A stretch of 62,429 bases of DNA from DASRFR01 sp035651455 (GCA_035651455.1 DASRFR010000057.1:1-62429), one strand, 5' to 3'. Shown: positions 26,018-34,281, numbered from the stretch's first letter. Notes: generated by a model from the sequence alone, not told the origin. Translations and numbers: made by a program.

Positions 26018-26583
26018 CGGATCTTCACCCCATCGTCGAGACCCTTTTGTCTGACCGTCCGGGAGGAAGACTCGCGCGGTTCAAGTTTCAATAACCGGCG
26101 CGCAAGCGTGTTCGTCTCCGCCTGTCCGATTCCTTCCTCAATACGCGTCCGCACTTTCTGCGCGCGCGGCGCCGTCGATTTCCGCAGGTAGTGCTCTTCA
26201 ACCTGCCGGGCTCCCCGCGCACCGCGATCAGTGAGCCCGTTCTGCGTCGCTTTCACGAGATCGTCCAGACGATTTTCCCCGGACGCATTTAACTGGATGG
26301 CATGTTCCAAGATCAGACGACCCATTCCAGGGCCAGCCACATCGCGGAGGGCTTCGAGCTTCGGCGTCAGTTGGCTTTTGAAAAGAGAGGATTCCTGGTC
26401 TTCAAAAACATTGCGGATGGAATTGAGAAAAGCCGGGGCGATTTCACTATTGCAGTCTTGCTCAAGAGCGAGAATCATCGCCCGGCCGATTTCTTCGGCC
26501 GTGAACGCCAAGTTATCGCCACACTCGGCGACGCGTTTCCAGCCTCGCCGCATGTCGAGGCTCTTATGTGGGCCGTCGCTCAT
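26014..26583 (-). CDS. Unknown 189-residue first gene of defence operon
   Basis: This is a soluble, mostly helical protein starting MSDGPHKSLDMRRGWKRVAE, with AMILALEQDCNSEIAPAFLN in the middle and a basic C-terminal third (RGARGARQVEEHYLRKSTAP, then RRLLKLEPRESSSRTVRQKG). AGGAG lies 5 bases before the ATG at 26583; a longer frame upstream would run into the promoter. It overlaps the QueC-like gene as ATGA. No family is recognised. In QatABCD the protein next to QatC (QatB) is the modification target, so this protein is a candidate partner of the QueC-like enzyme; that is inference from position alone. Confidence 0.65.
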   Translation of the reverse strand: MSDGPHKSLDMRRGWKRVAECGDNLAFTAEEIGRAMILALEQDCNSEIAPAFLNSIRNVFEDQESSLFKSQLTPKLEALRDVAGPGMGRLILEHAIQLNASGENRLDDLVKATQNGLTDRGARGARQVEEHYLRKSTAPRAQKVRTRIEEGIGQAETNTLARRLLKLEPRESSSRTVRQKGLDDGVKIR

Positions 26584-26743
26584 GATCACTCCTGTGTCAG
26601 AACAATAGTTAAATATTGCTGACAATGTCAATATGTTTATTGACAGATGGAATGCTGATACGTTTAGTTGTATCAGTATTCCTTTATGATCTGTTTAAGC
26701 ATATCAATTGACGCAAGTGATGATATGTTGTATTATATAAATT
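26584..26743. promoter_or_regulatory. Divergent promoter region with two operator-like dyads
   Basis: This AT-rich 160-bp gap separates the minus-strand defence operon from hipBA. A perfect inverted repeat TGTCAATA-TGTT-TATTGACA lies at 26626-26645, and AATGCTGATAC/GTATCAGTATT (10 of 11) at 26651-26680. On the plus strand TTGACG (26708-26713) and TATTAT (26731-26736) are 17 bp apart, a strong sigma-70 promoter for hipB. On the minus strand TTGACA (26631-26626) sits inside the first dyad with TATTGT 18 bp on, a plausible promoter for the gene at 26583. Binding to the dyads by HipB and/or the XRE-ImmA protein would control both units. Confidence 0.7.
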
Positions 26744-27115
26744 GTGAAACATGATCTAAGAAAACGTATCAAGCCTCTCCGGCCTAAAGGACTGCCGGAG
26801 GACCTGCGCACAAGGATAAAGGAGGCGCGGGTTAAGCGCGGCTGGGGCCAGCGGGAGCTCGGCGCCCATGTCGGCCTCCCTCAGCCACATATTTCCGCTA
26901 TCGAGTCCGGAGAGATCGTGCCGCGCTTCGACACCCTGCTCGACCTCGTCCGCGTTCTTGACCAGGACATCCTGCTGGTTCCGCGCGAACTGGTTCCAGC
27001 AGTGCAGTCCCTCATCCGCGCCCAGAAGGCGCCGGCCGGGTCCGAAGAACGCCCGCTCTATGCCACGGACGATGAAGAACCCGAACCGAAGGACAAGCGC
27101 CGTGATGAAATTTGA
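26744..27115 (+). CDS. hipB: HipB-like XRE antitoxin/repressor
   Basis: This 123-residue protein has a helix-turn-helix at about residues 25-80: RIKEARVKRGWGQRELGAHV followed by LPQPHISAIESGEIVPRFDT. The C-terminal 35 residues are acidic and charged, likely the tail that reaches into HipA. The start is a GTG (VKHDLRK). The nearest -10 hexamer ends at 26736, so transcription would begin at about the GTG itself and no ribosome binding site is present; this suggests a leaderless message. It overlaps hipA by 11 bp. HipB neutralises the HipA kinase and represses the operon; the dyads in the promoter region are the likely operators. Confidence 0.85.
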   Translation: MKHDLRKRIKPLRPKGLPEDLRTRIKEARVKRGWGQRELGAHVGLPQPHISAIESGEIVPRFDTLLDLVRVLDQDILLVPRELVPAVQSLIRAQKAPAGSEERPLYATDDEEPEPKDKRRDEI

Positions 27116-28358
27116 TCCCAAAACCCTGAACGCGCTTGCCGTGAAGCTGCATGGCCGCCAGATCGGCGTCATCAACCGCCTGAGCGGGGACCGCCATCTT
27201 TTTTCGTTCGAGCAGGCCTACATTGACGATCCCAACAGACCAACCCTGAGCCTTTCTTTCAAGGGACAGGAAGGCGGACTTGTCGCGCCAACACGTCCCG
27301 TTACCGCCCGCCTGCCGTCTTTTTTTTCCAACCTCTTGCCCGAGGGCCATCTGCGGGATTATCTTGCCGCGCGCGCGGACGTCAAGCCGCAACGCGAATT
27401 CTTTCTCCTCGCCGTTCTCGGCGCTGATCTTCCCGGCGCACTCACGGTGATGCCCATCGACCGGGAGCATGAAGATGCTTCTCACGACGGTCATGATAGC
27501 GATCATGATGATCGCGTACCCGAGGCCGCACTTCGATTTTCACTGGCGGGTGTGCAGCTCAAGTTTTCCGCCGTGATGGAAGCATCCGGCGGACTGACGA
27601 TTCCTGCCGGCGGCATGGGAGGTTCCTGGATCGTCAAACTGCCGTCAGGCCGGTTCGCGGCTGTTCCTGAAAACGAGTACACAATGATGGCGCTCGCGCG
27701 CGCCGTCGGCATTGAGGTGCCGCGCACGGAACTGATCGACATCCGCGACATCCAGGGCCTGCCCCGCGATGCCGGCGCGATGGAAGGCAAGGCGCTCGCC
27801 GTAAAGCGCTTCGACCGCGGCGACCGTGACACGGCCATTCATATGGAGGACTTCGCGCAAGTGTTCGGTCTGTTTCCCGAGGACAAATATCGTCAGCGCA
27901 GCTATGCCAACATCGCGGCAGTGCTTTGGGCCGAAACCGGCGAAGCAGGCACTTACGAATTCCTTCGAAGACTCGTGTTTTCCGTGCTGATCGGCAATGC
28001 CGACATGCATCTCAAGAACTGGTCGCTGCTCTATCCCGACACCCGCACGCCCGTGTTGTCTCCAGCCTATGATTTCGTCGCCACCCTCCCCTATATTCCA
28101 GGCGATTCGCTTGCCCTGAGTTTTGGCGGCAGCCGCAGCTTGAGCGAAATCACGACCGACCAGGTGCGCCGTTTCGCGGACACGGCACGCCTGCCGGCCA
28201 CTCCTCTCTGGCCGATCGTCACCGAAACCGTCGACCGCACCGTCGCGGCCTGGGAGCGGCTTGCGGAAAAAGACCTGCTGCCGGAGAAGATGCGCGCCGG
28301 TATCGGCGAACAGATACGTTCTGTGGCCGCAAGTATCGGTCAAGCTGTGCGCAAATAG
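27105..28358 (+). CDS. hipA: HipA-like serine/threonine kinase toxin
   Basis: The protein has 417 residues. The N-terminal domain includes GDRHLFSFEQAYIDDPNRPT and FFSNLLPEGHLRDYLAARAD, the couple_hipA signature. The kinase domain holds LAGVQLKFSAV and a conserved ENEYTMMALARAVGIEVPRT, the catalytic loop GNADMHLKNWSLL (Asp near 303) and the metal-binding AYDFVAT. HipA phosphorylates tRNA synthetases and stops growth. The ATG at 27105 is inside the hipB end (11-bp overlap). The family ATP and catalytic residues look intact. Gene pair and divergent promoter with a defence operon suggest a role in abortive infection or island stability. Confidence 0.92.
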   Translation: MKFDPKTLNALAVKLHGRQIGVINRLSGDRHLFSFEQAYIDDPNRPTLSLSFKGQEGGLVAPTRPVTARLPSFFSNLLPEGHLRDYLAARADVKPQREFFLLAVLGADLPGALTVMPIDREHEDASHDGHDSDHDDRVPEAALRFSLAGVQLKFSAVMEASGGLTIPAGGMGGSWIVKLPSGRFAAVPENEYTMMALARAVGIEVPRTELIDIRDIQGLPRDAGAMEGKALAVKRFDRGDRDTAIHMEDFAQVFGLFPEDKYRQRSYANIAAVLWAETGEAGTYEFLRRLVFSVLIGNADMHLKNWSLLYPDTRTPVLSPAYDFVATLPYIPGDSLALSFGGSRSLSEITTDQVRRFADTARLPATPLWPIVTETVDRTVAAWERLAEKDLLPEKMRAGIGEQIRSVAASIGQAVRK

Positions 28359-28625
28359 TTCTACCGTCTTCCCGCCGTTTCGCAATCGAAGCCCGTCGCC
28401 GGCCCCCGCCCGGTCGGACGTGCAGCCCCGCACACTGTGGAGATTGCCTTATTACTCTTGCCGCCAGTCCTCCGCCTCCTCCGCCACCGCCACCTTCGCT
28501 CTTCTATTTACCTTTGACGGCCTGCCGGCAGGCAGGCCATCGCGTGAAAGAACGCGAGCTCCGCAGCGGCTAATCGATCCGGTTTATCATCAATTCCAGT
28601 CGCCTCGCCGCGCTGACTTGCCGCT
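28359..28625. other. Intergenic region with a GC palindrome
   Basis: The 267 bp after hipA hold no gene. GCCTGCCGGCAGGC near 28520 is a perfect 14-bp palindrome. It has no following T-run, so terminator function is only possible. A start-proximal promoter for the nuclease gene was not recognised. Confidence 0.4.
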
Positions 28626-29786
28626 ATGGCCTTTCATGTCAATGCCGACTATGCGCCGCCGAAAAACTGGCAGCAATTCGAGGAATTGTGTGCAGACACC
28701 TTCGCGGCCCACTGGTCCGATCCCGCGCTCCAGCGCCACGGCCGTGCCGGCCAGGCCCAGCACGGGGTTGATATCGTCGCCCGGCACGGCAATCAGTGGC
28801 CCATCGGTCTTCAATGCAGGAAGAAGTCCCCGTGGCCTGTTGCATCCCTGACCATCGAGGAAGTTGATGAGGCGGTCAAGGAAGCGCGCGGGTTCATCCC
28901 GCCGCTGCGGTCGTTCTACATCCTGTCCACCGCGCCCGATGACGCGAAGGTCCAGGAGCATGCGCGGCTGGTTACGGCCCGGCATCAGGCCGAGGGACTG
29001 TTCGATGTCAATGTCATGGGCTGGTCCGAGATCCTTCGCCGGGCCACGCTCTACACGGACGTGGCCGACAAACACTTCGGATCCGGCGGCGCTGCGCCGC
29101 GCGCGCCCTTGCTGGCGACGTGGTTTGCATCGAAGGGGCGCCTTGAACTCGCCGGCGAAGAACTGTCCGTGACGTGCCGCGAACTTGTCCACGACCTGCG
29201 CGATTTTCCCGCCGGGCGGATTGTTCTGCGCCAGCGCGAGTCGGACGAGCTCGTGGCCCAGCTCGCCGCCTATGACGGGCGTCAGCTGACGATCACCGAG
29301 CGCCAGGCCCGTCTTGAATTACGCGACAGGCTTGCCGTCAAGGAGCAGAAGGAAGTCCGAATTTCCCGGGGGTTGGGTCTTCTCCTCGGCGATCCGACCG
29401 TCTTGCCGTGGGATTCGGGCGATGCCGCCACCGCCGTGACCGGCCTCGTCAACCACGAACTCAAAGACAATCCGTTTATCGATCCCGAGACGATCAAGAT
29501 GCGGGTCACCTGTCCACATGACAAGGAGATTTACAGAAACAGGTACCTGACGAGGGCCGACGTCGCTTCTATCACCGCGCTGCAGCAGAAGCGCGACAAG
29601 AAGCTGGGCCATGGCCGCCACACCAACACCGTGATGGAGCTGCCCGACGAAGTCCGCGGCGCGGAGGCCATCCCTGCCGCGATAGCCGCAATACTGCACC
29701 AGCTCGATGAAGGGCGATCTTTAGAGGAAATGCGAAAACAGGGCATTCTCTACCTCGGCGACTGGCGAATCGACATCCTTTATTAA
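28626..29786 (+). CDS. Mrr-like restriction endonuclease fused to an unknown domain
   Basis: The 386-residue protein has an N-terminal PD-(D/E)XK nuclease of Mrr_cat type. NWQQFEELCADTFAAHW supplies the first helix acid, QHGVDIVARHGNQWPIGLQC contains the catalytic Asp49, and QCRKK (63-67) gives the QxK pair. Such N-terminal nucleases are common effectors of defence proteins. The C-terminal 200 residues are a separate helical region (VTCRELVHDLRDFPAGRIVL, then ITERQARLELRDRLAVKEQK) with no match I recognise, probably a sensor or partner-binding part. It lies between hipBA and the AbiV-type gene on the same strand, with 267- and 153-bp gaps, so it may be a stand-alone unit. Confidence 0.75.
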   Translation: MAFHVNADYAPPKNWQQFEELCADTFAAHWSDPALQRHGRAGQAQHGVDIVARHGNQWPIGLQCRKKSPWPVASLTIEEVDEAVKEARGFIPPLRSFYILSTAPDDAKVQEHARLVTARHQAEGLFDVNVMGWSEILRRATLYTDVADKHFGSGGAAPRAPLLATWFASKGRLELAGEELSVTCRELVHDLRDFPAGRIVLRQRESDELVAQLAAYDGRQLTITERQARLELRDRLAVKEQKEVRISRGLGLLLGDPTVLPWDSGDAATAVTGLVNHELKDNPFIDPETIKMRVTCPHDKEIYRNRYLTRADVASITALQQKRDKKLGHGRHTNTVMELPDEVRGAEAIPAAIAAILHQLDEGRSLEEMRKQGILYLGDWRIDILY

Positions 29787-29939
29787 GCTGCCCGAATTTG
29801 GGCTTGTCCGGCTCGGCCGGCCGGACTCTATTCACCCGCCTTGCGGGACTTACCGAGCCGCTGTGCGTCTCGGCCTTCCGGTAACGATCCCTCACGCGGG
29901 TTTTGCCAACGCCTGGCAACAGCATGCTAGATTGCTCCT
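29787..29939 (+). terminator. Hairpins after the nuclease gene
   Basis: Directly after the stop at 29786 are GCCC-GAATTT-GGGC and, a few bases on, GTCCGGC-TCGGCCG-GCCGGAC with a perfect 7-bp stem. Neither is followed by a good T-run, so rho-independent termination is plausible but not certain. Confidence 0.4.
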
Positions 29940-31493
29940 ATGAATGAGGGCCGACAGATTGACGAAAAGAAGATCCAGGCAATGCAGGCCTGTGTGGATC
30001 ATGGTCGTGCCTTGCTTGAATCGGCGCGCGCCGTTCGCACCGCTGGTCATCACAACATTGCCTACCACCTTGCGACCCTTGTTCTCGAGGAAATCGGCCG
30101 CCGGGAATTAATCGCCGTCCAGTCCCTCGCCTCCAAACAGCCCGTTGCGCCCGCATGGCCCGAGCGCCATAGCCAGGACCACATAAAGAAACTGTTCTGG
30201 TGTTTTTTCGGCGGGAGTTTTGTTCATGAGGAAGTTTCGGGAAAACGATTGGAGGAATTCAGTGCGCTCGCTGAAACAATCCACATGACCCGGCTTGCAG
30301 GCCTCTACGTCGATTTGGGTGAAGATGGTCTCAGCATCCCGCAGGAGGCCATAACGCCCGAAGAGTGCGACCGCCTGATCGATCTGGCGACCGCAAGGCT
30401 CGGAATGGTGGAAAGCGAAAAACCCCGCACGCACGTTACAGACGAAGAGGTCGAGCTGCAGAGATGGTTCCTGGCAGCGGCAGAAGATGCTGAAAAAACG
30501 CGTCTGATTTTTTCGAAAGCCTCGATGTCCAAGCTGGGAGAACTCAAGGACGCAAAGGCCTGGGCGTTGTGGCTGAAAAACGAGTTCGACACGGCGGATG
30601 CCGCAGCCCGCGCGGCCGTGGAAGAGGAACTGAAGCGCAGCCGAGACCTTCCCGGAAAGGGCACGAAGAATAAATGGAAGATGCGCATCCGGATTCTCAG
30701 CGCCTCACATAGCATCCGGCCGAAGGCACTCACGGCATGGAACAAGCAAGTCGAATGGGTAAAACTCGTATCTGCCACGAAGAAAGAACTCATCTTCGAA
30801 CTCACCCTCAAGAACAACGTTCCCGTTGAAGGCCTATGGTGGTTCGGATGGGGTCTGGCGCGCCACTTCGTGGTCGCTCTGAACATCGGCACCATGGGCT
30901 TCTGGTGGTGGCGCCTACCCGAGCAAATCAGCCGTTTCTACGAGAGCATCGAAGACCTAGAAAAGAAGATGAAGATCTTTGTTGAGCGTAGCCCTGCCCT
31001 CAAAATTGATTGGGGGCCCAACCGTGTTCTCACCGAAGAAGACCTTCATCGGGTTGCGTTGTGCATGGCGGTGCTTCCTGGTCCGCATCAGCGCGAGCAG
31101 CACAAGGCCTACAACTACTACATCGGCGGACTCACTTTTCTGTCGCTGAACGACATTCATTGGCAGTGTGAATCGACCGTCTTTGGCAATTTCATGGAAT
31201 GCCTCAAGGCCATGATGGAAGAGTCTGGCGACTGGAAATCGGACACCAGTTTCAAGGAAGCTGTTTCTCGGTTTCTCGACGACATGTTTCCCGGAATGGA
31301 TGAGCGTGAGCATATTGCAGAACTGTGTGCGCGCTTTGAAGCGAAGAATCTCGACGGCCTTGTTGTTACGCTCCGGGATGCAACCTTCATGAAACTGTTC
31401 TGCGATGCCTATTTCTTGAGTGCAGCAAAGCAGAAAGCGGAACGCCGACAGATCCGGCCTGTGGCTGTCCCGCAAACATCCGAAGCGTCCTGA
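29940..31493 (+). CDS. AbiV-family abortive infection-like protein, long form
   Basis: This 517-residue protein carries an AbiV-type (HEPN-like) helical signature at about residues 15-70: ACVDHGRALLESARAVRTAG, then HNIAYHLATLVLEEIGRREL. The lactococcal AbiV and its relatives are about 200 residues; here some 430 further residues are present, mostly helical and charged, with Trp/Phe-rich stretches (GLWWFGWGLARHFVVALNIG and GFWWWRLPEQI) that could be membrane-associated. AbiV arrests phage by stopping host translation. The extension has no recognised domain. The ATG at 29940 follows the upstream gene by 153 bp. An IS110 element lies downstream. Confidence 0.75.
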   Translation: MNEGRQIDEKKIQAMQACVDHGRALLESARAVRTAGHHNIAYHLATLVLEEIGRRELIAVQSLASKQPVAPAWPERHSQDHIKKLFWCFFGGSFVHEEVSGKRLEEFSALAETIHMTRLAGLYVDLGEDGLSIPQEAITPEECDRLIDLATARLGMVESEKPRTHVTDEEVELQRWFLAAAEDAEKTRLIFSKASMSKLGELKDAKAWALWLKNEFDTADAAARAAVEEELKRSRDLPGKGTKNKWKMRIRILSASHSIRPKALTAWNKQVEWVKLVSATKKELIFELTLKNNVPVEGLWWFGWGLARHFVVALNIGTMGFWWWRLPEQISRFYESIEDLEKKMKIFVERSPALKIDWGPNRVLTEEDLHRVALCMAVLPGPHQREQHKAYNYYIGGLTFLSLNDIHWQCESTVFGNFMECLKAMMEESGDWKSDTSFKEAVSRFLDDMFPGMDEREHIAELCARFEAKNLDGLVVTLRDATFMKLFCDAYFLSAAKQKAERRQIRPVAVPQTSEAS

Positions 31494-31998
31494 TCCCGCG
31501 CCGACTTCGGGCACACTGTCTCAATATACGGGTCTTCCTCGCAATGAGCTTGCCGTCAGCTTGATCCGCGTCTAGCCGCCCAGGCGGCAAGGTCAACGGC
31601 GCCGCCCGCTCCAAGACTCCGTGTTGGCCGTTTACCTTCGGTGACCTCGCCGCCTAACGGGCGGCTATTGTCTTCCGCGTTCTAACGAAAACCCTAACGA
31701 CAGGAGACAAACATGATTCCCACATCACGAAATCAAGGGAGTCGGAACTGGGTGTTTTCAGACATATGCGGTTTTCACTAGGGCGATTTGGGCCTTCTGC
31801 TGACCACGCGATGAAAAAGTTCGGCGTATCTTGCGCGCTACTCATTTCGTCGACCGACATTCCCACGCATGTTCGCTTTCCATTCACTCCGACTGACTGT
31901 TTGAATGCTAAGTCTGCGAGGAGCACGTGGTGTAGAAAAAGCTGAACTCAACGGAAACGTTGATTCAGACAACAACCACGGAGGCTCCTCAGGGACAT
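31494..31998. other. Intergenic region, likely left end of IS110 element
   Basis: The first half carries two similar GC hairpins, GCCGCC-CA-GGCGGC at about 31577 and GCCGCC-TAACG-GGCGGC at 31649-31665, which may terminate the AbiV transcript. The second half (about 31700-31998) has no gene and precedes the IS110 transposase. IS110-group elements encode their bridge RNA in the non-coding DNA upstream of the transposase, so this stretch is the place to look for it. I could not fix the element boundary or the guide loops by eye. Confidence 0.45.
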
Positions 31999-33027
31999 AT
32001 GTATTACATCGGACTGGATGTTCACAAGAAGTCGATCAGCTACTGCGTCAAGGATGCGAGCGGCCACGTGCACCAGGAAGGCAAAGTTGGAACGACGCGC
32101 TGGGAACTAGACGCCTGGATGGAGGCTCTTCCGCAACCATGGACTGTGGCGATGGAAGCAACTGTTTTTACCGGCTGGATCTACGACCATGTCCGCCCGC
32201 ATGCGAAAGAGGTGAAGGTTGCGCATCCGCTGATGCTGCGTGCCATCGCAGCGGCCAAGAAGAAGAACGATCAGGTCGATGCCAGCAAGATTGCAGACTG
32301 CTTGCGCTGTGACTTCTTGCCAGAGTGCTACATGGCCTCCACCGAGATTCGCGACAGGCGCCGAACGTTACGCTACCGACATCTGCTGGTGCGCCAGATG
32401 GTGCAGATGAAGAACCGTGTGTCCGGCCTGCTGATGGAAACGGGAGTGAGCCACAACAAGCGGCAGCTCCACAGAGTAGGTTATTTTCGCGATTTGATGG
32501 CGAGCAACGAGAACATCGAAGACAGTATCCGGCCGCTTCTTCAACTAAGCCGGGATTCGATCACACGACTGCAGAAGACCGAATCTGCTCTGGTGCGTTC
32601 CCTGCAGCGCGATCCTCTACTGACGGCGAGAGTCCAACGGCTCAAGACTGTTCCGGGGGTTGGGCCGATCACCGCCCTGACGTGGGCGCTGGAGATGGGA
32701 GATATTTCGCGGTTCCGGTCGATCCGGCAGGCCATCAGTTACTGCGGGCTTTGCGGTGACGAAAAGAGATCAGCGGAGAAGGTGATGCGCACACCACTTT
32801 CTCGACAACGCAACAAGCATATCCAGAGCTGCCTGGTGGAAGCAGCAAAGCTGGCGCCCAGATACGACCACGATTTGGCCCACGTGTATGCGACAGAAAA
32901 GGAGAAGGGGAATGCCAATCGAGCAACCCTCGCGGTAGCTCGCAAGATGGTTGCATACTTGATGGCGGTGGATCGAGAGCAACGGGATTTTGTACCTGCG
33001 GAACAGTGCAGCGGGGCCGCGGCCTAA
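31999..33027 (+). mobile_element. IS110-family transposase (DEDD)
   Basis: The 342-residue protein starts MYYIGLDVHKKSISYCVKD, the first catalytic Asp of the RuvC-like DEDD domain, with AMEATVFTGWIYDHV, KKKNDQVDASKIADCLRCDF and a long helical middle. The C-terminal Tnp_20 domain is LKTVPGVGPITALTWALEMG, then SYCGLCGDEKRSAEK, with the conserved catalytic-serine region of this family. The ATG at 31999 follows CTCAGGGACAT; longer upstream reading is not family-like. The protein looks complete and active. IS110 elements lack terminal inverted repeats and target-site duplications and insert by guide RNA. It may have brought in or interrupted material downstream of the AbiV-type gene. Confidence 0.93.
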
Positions 33028-33445
33028 AAACCGCGCCAACGAAGGGAAAAACCATCAAGATCACGGAGCGCGCAGGCTGCCAGGTCCTGCACCTGACCGA
33101 GTAAGCGAAGGAGATCAAACTCCCGAGGCTTCCTTCTGACTGTTTCAGGACTGGCAGAGAACACAGACTCAATCTTCTGTGACGGCCCGCGAGGGCCCGA
33201 GACAGTTAATGGATGTCCGGTTCTGCGAAGGCAGGGACCACCGCCGAGAGGCACACGTGCGAGCTGCGGGATTCAAAAGCAAATGGTGCGCGCTCTCAGG
33301 AGCGCGCCTTAGGAGCACTACGTTTCTTCTTGACGAAAGACTTACATGGATGTCGGCGAGCGGTAATCAGACGATGGCTAGGCATCCAGCCCCGATTTGT
33401 GTGCTAGATGTGTGCAGCGTTAAATTATCGCTTCGCTACTGTCAA
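33028..33445. other. Intergenic region with strong hairpin
   Basis: No convincing gene is present between the transposase and the first XRE gene. The first part is presumably the right end of the IS110 element. GCGCGCTC-TCAG-GAGCGCGC at 33288-33307 is a perfect 8-bp stem with a 4-base loop, strong enough to terminate or to mark an element end. Its T-run is weak. Confidence 0.5.
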
Positions 33446-33787
33446 TTACGGTTCAGTGACGACTTTGATGATCCGGTGTGCCAGCTCAAGTTGCTGTGGA
33501 GTACAGGTAGTGAGGAGTGTATCGATACGCTTTCGAATGTCACGTGGGTCTTCTTCCCGCTCCAGGAGCAGGAGGATATTTGGCTGAACGCCCAACCCCT
33601 TTGCCATCGCTACAATGGTATCGAGGCTCGGTACTTTCTTCCCCCGTTCTACATCACCCCAGAAGTTGCCAGTTATGTTGCCACGTTCTGCGGCCTCCTC
33701 AAGACTGAGTTTCGCGGCTTTTCGCAACCGTCTGATGCGTTGAGCAAATAAGGTTCGGTGTTTCACAAGAGGCCTGCGCACAACCAT
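33446..33787 (-). CDS. XRE-family regulator, paralogue 1
   Basis: A 113-residue protein with one helix-turn-helix (about 20-75): FAQRIRRLRKAAKLSLEEAA, then NFWGDVERGKKVPSLDTIVA. The C-terminal half is a helical segment, RKRIDTLLTTCTPQQLELAH, also present in the next gene. The start is uncertain (ATG at 33787 with AGGATG upstream; a GTG at 33766 or an ATG further up are possible). It lies 123 bp downstream of its paralogue at 34281, same strand. It probably regulates itself or neighbouring genes; no effector domain. Confidence 0.65.
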   Translation of the reverse strand: MVVRRPLVKHRTLFAQRIRRLRKAAKLSLEEAAERGNITGNFWGDVERGKKVPSLDTIVAMAKGLGVQPNILLLLEREEDPRDIRKRIDTLLTTCTPQQLELAHRIIKVVTEP

Positions 33788-33909
33788 AGCGGGCATCCTG
33801 CGCATGCAAAACAATCTATTGAGTTTATCTTTTGTGAATATTGACAGCTATCGTGTTTGTTGACCTGCTTTTTAACGTCCAAAGCGTGTGTCGGAATGGT
33901 GTCGAAAAA

Positions 33910-34281
33910 TCACCGCTGGGTTTCGATTGATCCAGTTCGTGGAGCCGCTTTGTAGTTGTAAACCGACCGTAAGAGGTCGAGCGCGAGACGCAATTGGTCG
34001 GGAGTGTATAGGTCAAGAAGGTTATTGAGTTCCTTTCGTACCTCGTCATCAATATTCTCGTGCTCGAATGTGACTAATGTGCGCGCTGAGACTCCTACCC
34101 CCTTGGCGAAACCGAAAATGATATTCAGACAGGGTTCCTGGTCAGCGCGTTCGACGCTTCCCCAGAAAGTTGGAGAAACACCACCCTGCTCACTGGTCCG
34201 CTCAATGCTGAGGTTTGCAGCTTCTCTGAGAGAGCGGACGCGGTTCCCGAACTTTACGCGATAGTCAGGAAGTTCAATCAC
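33910..34281 (-). CDS. XRE-family regulator, paralogue 2
   Basis: The 123-residue protein matches the previous one in layout: FGNRVRSLREAANLSIERTS, then PTFWGSVERADQEPCLNII as helix-turn-helix, and KELNNLLDLYTPDQLRLALD at the C-terminus. The shared FWGxVER and the PxQLxLA tail show duplication. A promoter for both probably lies in 34282-34450, where the sigma-factor gene starts on the other strand, so the regulators could act on that divergent region. No target is visible. Confidence 0.7.
   Translation of the reverse strand: MIELPDYRVKFGNRVRSLREAANLSIERTSEQGGVSPTFWGSVERADQEPCLNIIFGFAKGVGVSARTLVTFEHENIDDEVRKELNNLLDLYTPDQLRLALDLLRSVYNYKAAPRTGSIETQR

Noticed and set aside
26868..27104. Longer N-terminus for HipA
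   Set aside because: This part is another frame of hipB; the HipA family begins at the ATG at 27105.
31905..32759. Plus-strand frames of 135 and 144 codons overlapping the transposase
   Set aside because: They are shadows of the IS110 transposase, which has all family motifs in its own frame.
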